Notes under the pieces: model-generated
What the model was told of the DNA's origin: nothing
Seen by the model: the letters and a program-made list of their open reading frames with translations, nothing else
Databases searched by the model: none
Assembly: GCA_015680905.1 (NCBI GenBank)
Contig: CM027378.1
Location: 89,619,501-89,683,500 of the forward strand
Reading direction: 5' to 3'
Length of the DNA stretch: 64,000 nucleotides
Source: Coptis chinensis
Lineage: Eukaryota; Streptophyta; Magnoliopsida; Ranunculales; Ranunculaceae
Translations under genes and position numbers: made by a program
Shown: in pieces, positions 1 to 9,509 of the stretch
Layout of the letters: each line of letters opens with the position of its first letter
How positions within the stretch are numbered: the stretch's first letter is position 1

Positions 1-1333
1 GTGAGTAGCTATTTTTGCTATTTCACCGAATTTATAGTTTCCGTGTACCGGCGTATACTGTTAAAAAGTTTCTGCTCATATTTTCAGTTCATTATTTTGT
101 TATTAGCATTCGTCCTGTCGTTGTTAAAATTGGTTAAACTGTATTTTGAAACTCTGTTGAGACTCGGAGATCGACATTGAACTATCGAAGCTTCGAGAAG
201 AAGCAATTATGTGCAAGCCCCACGTTAAAGATGTCAGCTTGTGTTTCGTTTAAATTCTGTTTGGTTGTGGTTTTGGAAACTCTAAACTTAAGCTGTTCAA
301 GCTCTGAAAGGGCATCAATGGCGTCGCCCAGCCAAAGGAACGGAATCGTCCTGTTCATATTTGCTTAAACTATGTTTTTTTAATTGTGATGTTAAACTGT
401 TGTATTTTGTTATAGGATTGATTGATGATTTGGAGAGTTGGGTGGGCTTTTGGAGCTTGGAGAAAGCTTGAACCGTTGTTAATGGCGGCCAGAGAATCGC
501 CAGGGGATTTGATTAAATGAACTGTGGTGGTGTTGGGTTGGACGATGTTGGGTGGCTAGGGTAGTGTGTAAGGGATGCAAATGGGGGTGGTGGAAGCTTG
601 AAACAAGCGTTAATGGCGCCGGAATTATTTCTAGATCTAGGTTTGATGAAGATGAGGGATTAAGGAGGTGAGATTATTTTTGGCTTTATTAAAGTTTAAG
701 GGGTTTTTATAGGGATTAAAACCGGTGGGTTAAGGGGGGAGGACGAGTGGTGGCCGGACTTGAGCAGGTGGTGGCTGGTGGTGGTGGTAGCAGGTGAGGA
801 AGAAGACCTGATGGTCGGTTTGGGCCTTGGGCCGAATCCAATTGCTACTTGGGCCTAAACCTTAGTTGGTTGGGCTTAGCTTGTTTAGTTGGTTGGGCCG
901 AAAACTAAGTTAGTTAGTTGGGTCGGAACCAAATGGGTCGGTTTTGTTTGGGGCCCAATAATCTATTTTAGTTTTGGGCCGGTTTTGACAGTTGTTTTGG
1001 GCTGAAATCTAGTAGTGTGTTGGGCCAGTTCCAGATTAAGTTGTGGACCAGTTTTGGTTTAGTTTGGGCCCAGTTTAGGTTAAGTTGTTTGGGCTAAAAC
1101 TAATTGATTTTCTTTGGACCAGTTTCAAGTTAGTTTTGGGGCCGGTCCATATAACTTAAGATAGATCTAAATGGGTCTTTCAACATTTAAACTTTCGGGT
1201 TCTAAGGTTTGGGCTTTGCCAGTTGGGTCCGAACCATTACCTTGGTCATGAGCCCATGAGCCATGCACCTTTGACCTTAGCCATGAACCATGGCTATGAC
1301 CCTGAACCTGTCGAACATGGAAACGATAGTTTG

Positions 1334-1414
1334 ACTTTGACCATTGACCGTTGACTTTGACCATTGACCATTGACTGTTGACTTTGACCGTTGTCCGTTG
1401 ACTGTGGAATGTTG
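1334..1414. repeat. TTGACC/TTGACTG short tandem array
   Basis: Repeated words of the form TTGACCATTGACCGTTGAC follow one another imperfectly. Each contains the TTGAC core of WRKY W-boxes, but in a repeat this need not mean regulation. The array lies inside the LTR segment. Confidence 0.7.
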
Positions 1415-2121
1415 ACTTTTTCTAGTTTTTCTCATATTTAAGAATATGGACAAATATAGTAATAAAATATTGTCGAAAATTATATAACGTTGTTTGTCAT
1501 TATCTAATTAAGATTTGACGTGAGTAGTATGTAAAGCATATATATATTGGGCTTTGATTGTGGACTGTGGACTGTTTAATTATGTTACGTTTTTATATTA
1601 AATTGTATGGACAAATCAAATGCTAAAATATTGTCGAAGCTTGTAGAATTTGGTTGTCATTATCTAGGAAAGATTTGACGTTGATATTGTGTATATTTTG
1701 ACACGTGACGAGATAGAAACTTTAGGAGATATAATATTCCTAAAACGCTATAAAAATGTATGCGATACGTTTGAAGCAATTGTGACGTTATATAATATGT
1801 TGGGATATATATATTAAATGTTATAGTCTTGGAGGAATAAATGTATAAACGCTCTATTATTTTATATGTGAGATGCTACTATGAGGTATTATATTATTGG
1901 TGAATATTTGCCCACGGGATTGTGGTTTAGTGCAATAATATATTGGCACGTGAAAGAATGAAAGTGGTTATGAGATATAATTGAGATATTTCTAAATATT
2001 GTGGCTTAGTGCAATAAGGTATTTGACCTGCACGTGATATAGTGGAATTATTATGAGTCATAGATGTATGACACTTGAATAAATTACGTAACGAAAATCC
2101 TAGAACCTAGCTACCACAACT

Positions 2122-2236
2122 CATGTGATTTATCCCTTCGGGCGTTTCAGTGAATCTGAATGGCCCTTCTGGCGTAAGTAATGTGATTGGCCCTTCTGGC
2201 GTTTCAGTAAAGCTGAATGGCCCTTCTGGCGTAGCC
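2122..2236. repeat. GGCCCTTCTGGCGT tandem words
   Basis: Three close copies of GGCCCTTCTGGCGT, plus a related TCCCTTCGGGCGTTTCAG copy, sit at about 35-bp spacing, alternating with TTTCAGTGAATCTGAAT-type spacers. The array is inside the LTR segment and has no coding potential. Confidence 0.75.
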
Positions 2237-2691
2237 GAATAGTGGTTTGATTATTCCGTTCGCAAAATAGAACGAGACGCAGCGATATTTTATGCCGAAT
2301 AGTGGCGATTTTGCATAATGGCTTTTCGTGTGAGGGTTACCGGTGTCGCGCATCCCGCCGGGGGTAGTTACGCACGGAGTGGTTCATTATGTGAGGGGAG
2401 GCATGTGGATGTACATGTTCAGTGTTGGGAAGCGATTGTGGTAGCCAGGGAAACTAGGTAAGACATAGATACAACGTGAATTTTAGGGACACACAAAGAA
2501 AGCTTTATTAAATATAATTATGGTAATATGTTGGTTAATTATATACCTTTAAATATATGATTGTATATGGCTTTGCAGAAGGGTGGGTCAAACTAATTAC
2601 TTGGGCAAAGACGACCCACTCTGTAATTGAGCATGAAATGTGGTACGGATATAATATGCTTGGTTAAGTTATTTGTTAGATGTTAGAACCT

Positions 2692-3025
2692 AAGGCGCCT
2701 CAATGGAGGAACTACATGCCTTATTTATTATGCGTATAGTTTGTTGTGTGGTTAGTGGGAAGTTAAGGCGCCTCAGTGGAGGAACTACCTACCTTAATCA
2801 TTGTACTTAAGGATGTCGTATTAGTTGTTGGAAGTTAAGGCGCCTCAGTGGAGAAACTACCTGCCTTACTTAGTGTAGTTAAGAATGTCGTATTAGTTGT
2901 TGGAAGTTAAGGCGCCTCATTGGAGGAACTACCTGCCTTACTTATTGTAGTTAAGAATGTTGTATTATTCGTTGGATGTTAAAACCTCGGGGGAACTAAC
3001 CGCCTTATTTAGTGTGTATATATAT
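2692..3025. repeat. 72-bp tandem repeat, about 4.5 copies
   Basis: AAGGCGCCTCA recurs at about 2692, 2765, 2837 and 2909, spacing 72-73 bp, each followed by GGAGGAACTACCTGCCTTA or close variants. A degenerate fifth copy follows at about 2980. The array lies near the 3' end of the LTR segment. Confidence 0.85.
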
Positions 3026-4100
3026 GTATAAGTATATATTATATTTTAGAGCTACTCACACCAAAGATTTTTATAATCTTGTCAATCTAATTTGCATGTT
3101 TGTTTATCGGGTGTGTTCATTAAATGAACATAGTTGATAAGTCTTGACAGTTTAGTGTTGAAAAAATTGGTTCTTTGCTTGTGGTTTGCATTAAGCGTCG
3201 CATTTCAAGATAGGCTTTGTTTTCCTTTGAGGTGATATAGATTTTCAGTTGAGATGAGGTTATTTGCATTTTCATTTGTTAATTTTTGTAATGAAGAGGA
3301 CTTTTGTTTAAGTTAAAAATTTTATTGGTTTTTAATTATCCGCATATTTAAACTGTTTATGGGTTTTTGGAAGGGGAGAGTGCGTCACACCTCGGAGATC
3401 GAAGAGTCGGGAACAAATAATATTTTTCCGAATTCTGTCGAAATTCGGGGTGTGACAATGTAGGCATCAGATACTAACGACTTCACTACAAACTAGGCAA
3501 CTAACCCATTTTATTGACCACTAACCTAGGCAACTAAGCCAACTAACTTAGACTTATTCTTCTGAAGACATGTTCAACATTGTGCAGCAAACTTCAACAA
3601 AAATTAAATGACAACCATAATGCATGGGTCCTAATTAAGAACAGCTTCCAAAGGATGCTTTTGCTATCTAGGACCTGATAGAATAGACGGCAATACTAGA
3701 GTTGATGATCTAAAATTTTCTTCTCTCTGAATCGTTGCTACGAATGTTGTAGCTATGCAACCATAATCCAGGTTCGATTCAACAACCATTAAGCCCTCCA
3801 AAACCTTCACGACAACTGACGTGGAAGGCCAATCATTTCCACTTCTTCATTTATATGTAACAACATGTCTTCACTGTGTTTGTCAACAATGTCATGTAGT
3901 AGGCCTTCTTCTGCTTTTGTTTTCAAAACACTAAGTAAATGCTTGCTCTCTTCAGGCTGGGAGGAGTCTAGATTCTTCCTTCCACACACAATCTCCAGTG
4001 CTACATCCCCAAAGCTATATACATCAATTTTTTCTGTGACGACGGAATACAACCACCATTCAGGAGCCAAATACCCCGGGGTTCCTCTCATTGTGGTCAT

Positions 4101-5043
4101 CAGGCCCGGCCCTGGGCAGGTGCCATGTGGGCGACCGCACAGGGCCCCCAATATATAAGGCCCAAAAAAATAATTTTAATGGAAAAAGCTTATTTCGCAA
4201 ATCAAAAGTCCAAACCGATGAAAAACCCAAAAAACCAAAAATTTCACAGTAAACAGTCGATTCTCTCATATTCTCTTTCCTTATTAATTATGTTAATAAA
4301 AAAAATAACAATAGATATAATAGATGAGGAGATCTTCTCAATGACTAGATCTCTCTCTTCCTAATTAATAACGTTTTCTTTTGGAAAATCACTCCAATTA
4401 TTTGCTTGAGTTGTCCTCAATTACTCAAATACAAAAAGAATTAGTAAAAAAAAAAAAACCCTCATTCACCTTATAACCATCTAGTATCCTCTCATTCTCA
4501 ATAATTTCTTTCTTTACAATTGTGGATCCGTATTAATTTTCACTTCGATCAATCTCAATTACTTATTCACCTAAATTTTGATTATTTTTCAAGTAAGTTA
4601 GAGATTAAAATCAATTTTTCCTTTTCTTAAATATTATTTCAATAACTCAATTTAATTCCAAAGTAATCTACTCTAATATTATTCACCTAACTTGATTTCT
4701 TGAAACGACATGATTGTTTTCCTAATGCATTCATAACTTATAGAATTTTGTTGATTGTTCCCATTACTGTTGTGTATGCAGAAAGAAGTTTTTTAAAATT
4801 AAAATTATTGAAATCATACCTTAGATCGACTATGTCACAAGAAAGTCTAAATGGACTAGCGTTAATATCTATTGAAAATGAATTTTTAAATAAAATTAAC
4901 TTTGAAAGCTTCATTGATGATTTTGCAGCTAAAAATGTGATAAGGGAAATATTTCGATGATCCAATTTGTATTGATGGAAGACTGAAAGAGGACTACATT
5001 TCGCCGTTTGCACATGGCCATTGAAAACTCAGGGACGGCCCTG
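4101..5043 (+). mobile_element. hAT DNA transposon inserted in the kinase pseudogene
   Basis: The terminal inverted repeats are CAGGCCCGGCCCTG (4101-4114) and, read from the other end, CAGGGCCGTCCCTG (5030-5043); 12 of 14 positions match. Perfect 8-bp target-site duplications GTGGTCAT lie at 4093-4100 and 5044-5051. Removing the element restores the kinase codons around MTTMRGTPG. It keeps only a C-terminal transposase remnant (4700-4960), so it is non-autonomous. Confidence 0.95.
4700..4960 (+). pseudogene. hAT transposase C-terminal dimerisation domain remnant
   Basis: The 86-codon open stretch contains PNAFITYRILL, ITVVYAERSFLKLKLLK and STMSQESLNGLALISIE. These are hallmarks of the hAT family dimerisation region found near the C-terminus of hAT transposases and of plant zinc-finger MYM/TTF-type proteins. 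There is no ATG at the start; the N-terminal BED finger and RNase H-like core are missing. The frame ends at a stop 83 bp before the element's right inverted repeat, as expected for a terminal exon. Confidence 0.85.
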
Positions 5044-5940
5044 GTGGTCATAACTTGGCTTTGGTCTTTGTCTATCAGCTTAGACAACCCGAAATCAGAA
5101 ACCTTCGCATTGAAGCTTTTATCTAAGAGGATATTTTGTGGTTTAATGTCTAAGTGGACAATCTTCCATCACCGAGTATGATATGTCGCCTTGTTTGCCA
5201 ACATAGTGAATGCTCACAATATTTATTGAAGATCCATTTCTCCAAGGACCCATTCAACATGTACTCATACACTAAAAGCGTGTGAGATTTATCAGGGCAC
5301 AATCCCACCAATCTAACGAATACCGCCTATTGTCTGCACTTCGGCTAAGAATGACTTCTTCACTTGGCCTACACCATCAATACATTTTACCGCAACTTTA
5401 GTGCCATCTATCAGAGTTCCCTCGAACACCGACCCAAATCCTCCTTGCCCAAGCTTTGTAACAAAATTCTCCGTTGCAGCTCTCAACTCTTCGTAAGTAA
5501 ATCTTTTAGGCATCCCTGGTACATGATCTAGATAGTCCTCTTCGTCACTGTTGACGTGAACAACTTTTCTGCTCCTTAGAAGAACTGAAATGGTTATCAT
5601 AAAAAATAGACCTAAGAAAGCTCCCAGGCTTAACACCAATATAACTGTGGTCGAATTTGCTCTGGGTCGAGGCATCGCATTTGGCGAAGGATTTGCAGAA
5701 GGAGATAATTCAGTCTGGGGTACTTGAACCATGGGAGGTGGGGCGTTGGACAGATTGGGAGGTGGGGGGTTGTTGGACGGATTGGCAATCACAGCAGATA
5801 TAGGTGGGGGGCTGGACCGATTGTTAACCGGAAGAAGGGTTAAAGTTTGGGCGTTGGTTGAATAACAACGAAAGGTTGTTAGAATAAGGACGACTAGAAC
5901 TTGGTCATGAACTCCTCTTATTTGATAAGTTTAAATTGCA

Positions 5941-6405
5941 GTTCAAGTGTAGTTCCACTGTTCCAGACTTGAGCAGAAGAAATAAGAAATGGCTGAAGAA
6001 CAATAAAACCATTTTGTCATGATATATTAGCACTATGTCATCACTCATGAAGTCATGATTGACATTTCAAAGCAATTAATTAGCGTTTGGTAATTCAATA
6101 CTGGTATGTCGTGATTGACATTTCAAAGCAATTAATTAGCGTGTTGTTAAAGAAAGAAATTAATTAGTAGTATATATCGTTTTTTTTTAGGGGTGGCTTA
6201 GTGGCCATAGCCCCTGTTACTCTGTTAACCCTGATGTAGGTCCGCCCCTGGTTCCACTAGTACAGATTGCAAGACTAATTCCTTGATGATTGTACACGGT
6301 AACTCACACGCACTGCTGGTTTTATCGAATGTGTATTTCTGAGAATTGGATTCGTTGTTCATAAAAAAGGGGCGCAATTTTGTAGTTTGTTTGTCTTTTA
6401 TTTTT
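5941..6405. repeat. Intergenic; 35-bp duplicated segment and possible hAT end
   Basis: No gene seen. A 35-bp segment (GTCATGATTGACATTTCAAA and on) at 6052-6086 is repeated at 6108-6142. Around 6187-6252 the minus strand reads CAGGGGCGGACCTACATC, which resembles the terminus of a plant hAT element; no partner end or target duplication was found, so this stays tentative. Confidence 0.4.
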
Positions 6406-7604
6406 GGGTTATTTAGCTTTTGGGCCAATTATAATTGAATAATTTTCGTTTGGTTACCAATTGATCGTTTGTTAGATACTGGGCCAAAATTGATGGTGAT
6501 CCGTCCACATTTTCTAAAATGGCTAATTTACTTCTACACATGTACTGCACTTGATTCAAATGAACGGGCAGAGATCAATATTATTTTGAGATCAATGGCC
6601 AGCACGATTTTATATCCCGACCGTTTATTTCTACATAATCTCTCACTACCAATCTCATTTGTTAAAGTTTTGAGTTCCCACCACTCGAGCAACTGAGCCA
6701 CCACCACTCACCGGTCAACCAATAATCCAATAACACCACCTTCCGACCTATTCTTCTTTTTCAATTTATCTCTGCTATCATTCTCTTTCTCTTACTATTT
6801 CTTACTCTTGAAAGAATCAATCTCATTATATAGAGATTATCGACAACCAAAGCATAATTTCAATACAAATAATAGTCTAAAAAACCACTACTGCTTCTGA
6901 AATTCTGGATGAATGAACTCTAAAACTTGTTGAAATTTTGATGTTCAATACTCCAATTTAACAACATATTTATCGACTACAACTTGTTTCTTTCTACCCC
7001 AATATAATATCAAATCTATGTTTCTTCTTTTGCCACCCATGTATCGTTGTAAAACCCATATTGTATATTATAATGTAAGAAAATAGAACCTACCTTTGCA
7101 AGTCATTAATATTTCTATCTAACTACGTCTTTTGGGTGTTTCGTCGATTTAGTAGTCTGAGTTTTTCAAATTTTCCACTTTTTCAGTTGTCTTGTTCTTG
7201 AATACATTGAATACATCATGTTTATATCAGCCGACGTCACTACAAATATAGAGTAATGGGTTGAAATGATTTTGAGTTTTTTTTCCCCTCTATTTTAGTT
7301 GGTAAGTTGTTGGTGGGGTGGACAGGTGGTGGAAGCCATTGAAAAACTTAATGAAGAAGAAGAATACTAGAGTTCGTTTTTTCAGATGGTGTAAAATCTG
7401 TCCGTTGGATACTTGGATCAAATTTAAGATTTTACATCATTTTTCAAAATTATGTGTTTCACATGTGGCAAGGATATTCTAGCCATTTCGAAATAAATGT
7501 GAATTTAACAAACTCAGTACCAACGGTTAACTCACGGTCAACGAAGTCAACCGTTAATTTTGGAAATTATCTAATTATAATTGAGCCTAAAGGCTAAATC
7601 ACCC
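6406..7604. mobile_element. Non-autonomous Mutator-like element (MULE), 1.2 kb
   Basis: Inverted repeats of about 40 bp: the left end starts GGGTTATTTAGCTTTTGGGC, and the right end read in reverse starts GGGTGATTTAGCCTTTAGGC, both continuing into CAATTATAATT. The 9-bp direct repeats TTTATTTTT at 6397-6405 and 7605-7613 match exactly. The 9-bp duplication with long inverted repeats points to the Mutator superfamily. Open frames inside (for example 6469-6696) are short and show no transposase motif. It could be a MITE-type deletion derivative. Confidence 0.8.
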
Positions 7605-7780
7605 TTTATTTTTGTATAATTTAATTTAAAACAAAATATTCATCTTAGAGGAAAAAATGACTGAACAATATATGTACACGTCCATGATCTTAAAAGCAAG
7701 AAATAATTCATGACTACAAGAAATCAACTCTCATGGTATTATTGGTATATATATTGTCAAATCAAGCAGTTTCTACATAC
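7605..7780. other. Short intergenic spacer
   Basis: AT-rich spacer between the MULE and the first CGATATATC element; nothing recognised. Confidence 0.5.
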
Positions 7781-8216
7781 TAAGGCCCAAAATATCGCCA
7801 ATATATCCGATATATCACCGATATATATTGTTTTTTTGGTACACCGACATCGATATATCTGATATATATCCACCGAATATTAAACCCTTTTTTTCCCGAT
7901 ATATATTATAATTTCCGATATAACGATATATATATCGACCGATATATACGATATATCCGATATAAATTGTTGACTTCAATCGATATTGTTGACTTTGACC
8001 AAATATTGTTGATTTTTACTGATATATTGACGATATTTCCGACATAATCGACGATATTTCTGATATAATTGGCGATATTTCTGATATATCGATATACAAA
8101 ACAAAATTTTGATTGGTCAACAAAAAAAAGATATCTCCGATATTTCCGATATATCCAATATATATCGGTTTTTGGGTACACCGAAATATTTATCGAATTC
8201 GATATTTTGGGCCTTG
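7781..8216. mobile_element. CGATATATC-family MITE, copy 1
   Basis: The ends are inverted: AAGGCCCAAAATATCG at the left and CGATATTTTGGGCCTT at the right. The body is almost wholly degenerate GATATATC/CGATATTTC words, with GGTACACCGA near both ends. I found no matching target duplication for this copy. It is one of five related copies in the window (also 23940, 34556, 35075 and 35705). Tyr/Ile/Arg-rich open frames on both strands come from the self-complementary word and are not genes. Confidence 0.85.
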
Positions 8217-8700
8217 CAGTGATCAATCATCAATATCAACCTTTAGAGACATGCTGGTACAGATGATATGGGTGCTAGTCTAACGAGACATTTGGATAAA
8301 CACAAAAACTACGGCACATAGAAGTCAATGCGAATTAGTGCACTTACAAATATACGCAAAACTTGCCCGTTTTATAAACTCTACTTATACGAACTCTAAA
8401 AACTCTACTATGAAAAACAATGAATTAGAAGCTGATTTTTTAGTAGAGATGTTCTTCCACAATATAGATCATCTTTAGAAAAAATCAGCACATTTGAAGA
8501 TGTAACGGTCAAGATTTTTCAAATTTCAAAACAACTTTTGACAAGGTTAAACTTTTTGTTTTTGTTTGGGCTTATTTTTTGTACGGAGATTATCCATTAC
8601 GAGAAAAATATCTTTACCAAAAATCAGTACTCAATTCTTCTTATAAATCCACTTTTGGTGGTGGAGTTCATTTGGAGTTTATATAAGGAGGAGTTCATAT
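8217..8700. other. Spacer and left half of a duplicated segment
   Basis: No gene seen. 8627-8700 matches 16135-16208 closely and is the left flank of the copia insertion site. CATAT at 8696-8700 is the left target-site duplication of that element. Confidence 0.7.
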
Positions 8701-9399
8701 TGTTAGAAAAATGGATTTGCTTTGCACAAATCCATTGAGATATCCATTGAGATATGAATGAGTAATTTGTCTCCCAAGTTACCCCATTTGAGATTAAATG
8801 GGTTTATCTTGAAACAGTACGTAAAGTGAGAAAAATATTTTCGAAATGGTGCACTGGTTCTAAACAGTGCATTATACCGAAAAGGTGCGACTTTTCGAAA
8901 TGTGCACTAGTTCGAAACAGTGCATCATGTCGAAAAGGTGTGACATTTCGAAACAGTGCTTTATGTTGAAATGGTGTGTCCTTTCGAAGCATATGACTTT
9001 TCAAAAAGTTGCTTACTTTTTTCTAAGAGTCACTGTGTTGTTTCGAAGAGGCACCACTCACCTATAAATAGTGGATGAATTTTGAGAGAAAGACACACCA
9101 GATCACACAGAGTTCTGATCTTTCTCTTCTCTCCTTGTTCTTAGTCAAATATTATGTTGTGTTAATTGATTTTATAGAATTGAAGTACTAGCTTTCTATA
9201 AAAGGAAATTCATTCTATCTTAGGAGACAGTTTCCCATCAACCTTCAAGCACCGTGAGGGGGAAAATCTGTCTTAAGGACATAGTGTATCTACACTAAGC
9301 TCAGACTTAACTAAGAAGTACAAGACTTACAAGACAAAAGGTTTGTATGGTTTGGTAATTGGAAAAGAGTAAGTACAATTAAGTTGTATATTCCTAACA
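8701..9399 (+). repeat. Copia 5' LTR
   Basis: It begins TGTTAGAAAAATGG and ends TTCCTAACA. A likely TATA box CCTATAAATAG lies at 9061-9071. Upstream are repeated TTCGAAACAGTGCAT / CGAAAAGGTGCGAC modules, probably the LTR enhancer-like region. Relative to the 3' LTR it has a 13-bp duplication (CCATTGAGATAT) near 8731 and lacks one repeat module near 8955. Confidence 0.9.
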
Positions 9400-9509
9400 A
9401 CTTAAGACAGATTTCTTTTTCTTCTTCTTCTTTATCGAATAGAATTTGTTTATGTTTTCTTTTCTTTTTTGGTTTAAAAGAATAACAAAGTGTAGTTGTA
9501 TTTCATAAT

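Larger units (their letters stand above)
1..3457 (+). mobile_element. 3' part of a long LTR, probably Ty3/gypsy (Del/Tekay-like)
   Basis: No protein-coding gene is visible here. The segment ends at 3457 with GGGTGTGACA, the usual 3' terminus of plant gypsy LTRs, and the next bases belong to the 3' flank of a receptor-kinase pseudogene. It holds several low-copy tandem arrays (listed separately) and runs of TTGGGCC-type words, as in long noncoding LTRs. The 5' end, the internal domain and the other target-site copy lie outside the window, so the superfamily is inferred from end sequence and style only. No intact reading frame of meaningful length is present; short open frames near 177 and 1167 look random. 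It could also be a solo LTR. Confidence 0.5.
3660..5940 (-). pseudogene. G-type lectin-like receptor Ser/Thr kinase (SD2-5-like) pseudogene
   Basis: Read on the minus strand: a signal-peptide-like start near 5930; a proline-rich linker; a transmembrane helix (about 5600-5660, ILVLSLGAFLGLFFMITIS); then a kinase with the glycine loop GQGGFGSV, the lysine in VAVKC, catalytic HLDIKPQN, activation-loop DFG and the TPGYLAPEW motif. The family phosphorylates Ser/Thr at the plasma membrane; SD2-5-type members normally carry an extracellular B-lectin domain, which is absent here. Breaks seen: a frameshift with loss of a few codons after IGGIR (about 5315); an in-frame stop before the catalytic loop in one frame (about 5160); a hAT insertion at 4101-5043; and loss of about 15 codons of the C-terminal lobe near 3815 with a frame change. 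A long LTR abuts its 3' flank at 3457. It is clearly a dead copy. Confidence 0.85.

Noticed and set aside
5313..5792. Intact proline-rich receptor kinase (PERK) gene
   Set aside because: The open frame looks PERK-like at its N-terminus, but the kinase is frameshifted just downstream, interrupted by a hAT and missing C-lobe codons; the kinase wording is SD2-5-like.
6187..6252. Complete hAT element near the kinase
   Set aside because: Only one terminus (CAGGGGCGGACC on the minus strand) is visible; no partner end or 8-bp duplication.
7906..8266. Long Tyr/Ile/Arg-rich open frames on both strands (also 24070-24432, 35062-35493, 35661-35888)
   Set aside because: They arise from the self-complementary CGATATATC word; both strands give the same kind of peptide and the frames lie wholly inside MITE copies.
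9400..9420. Canonical initiator-Met tRNA primer site after the copia 5' LTR
   Set aside because: The sequence there (ACTTAAGACAG) does not match TGGTATCAGAGC; I do not name another tRNA without a search.
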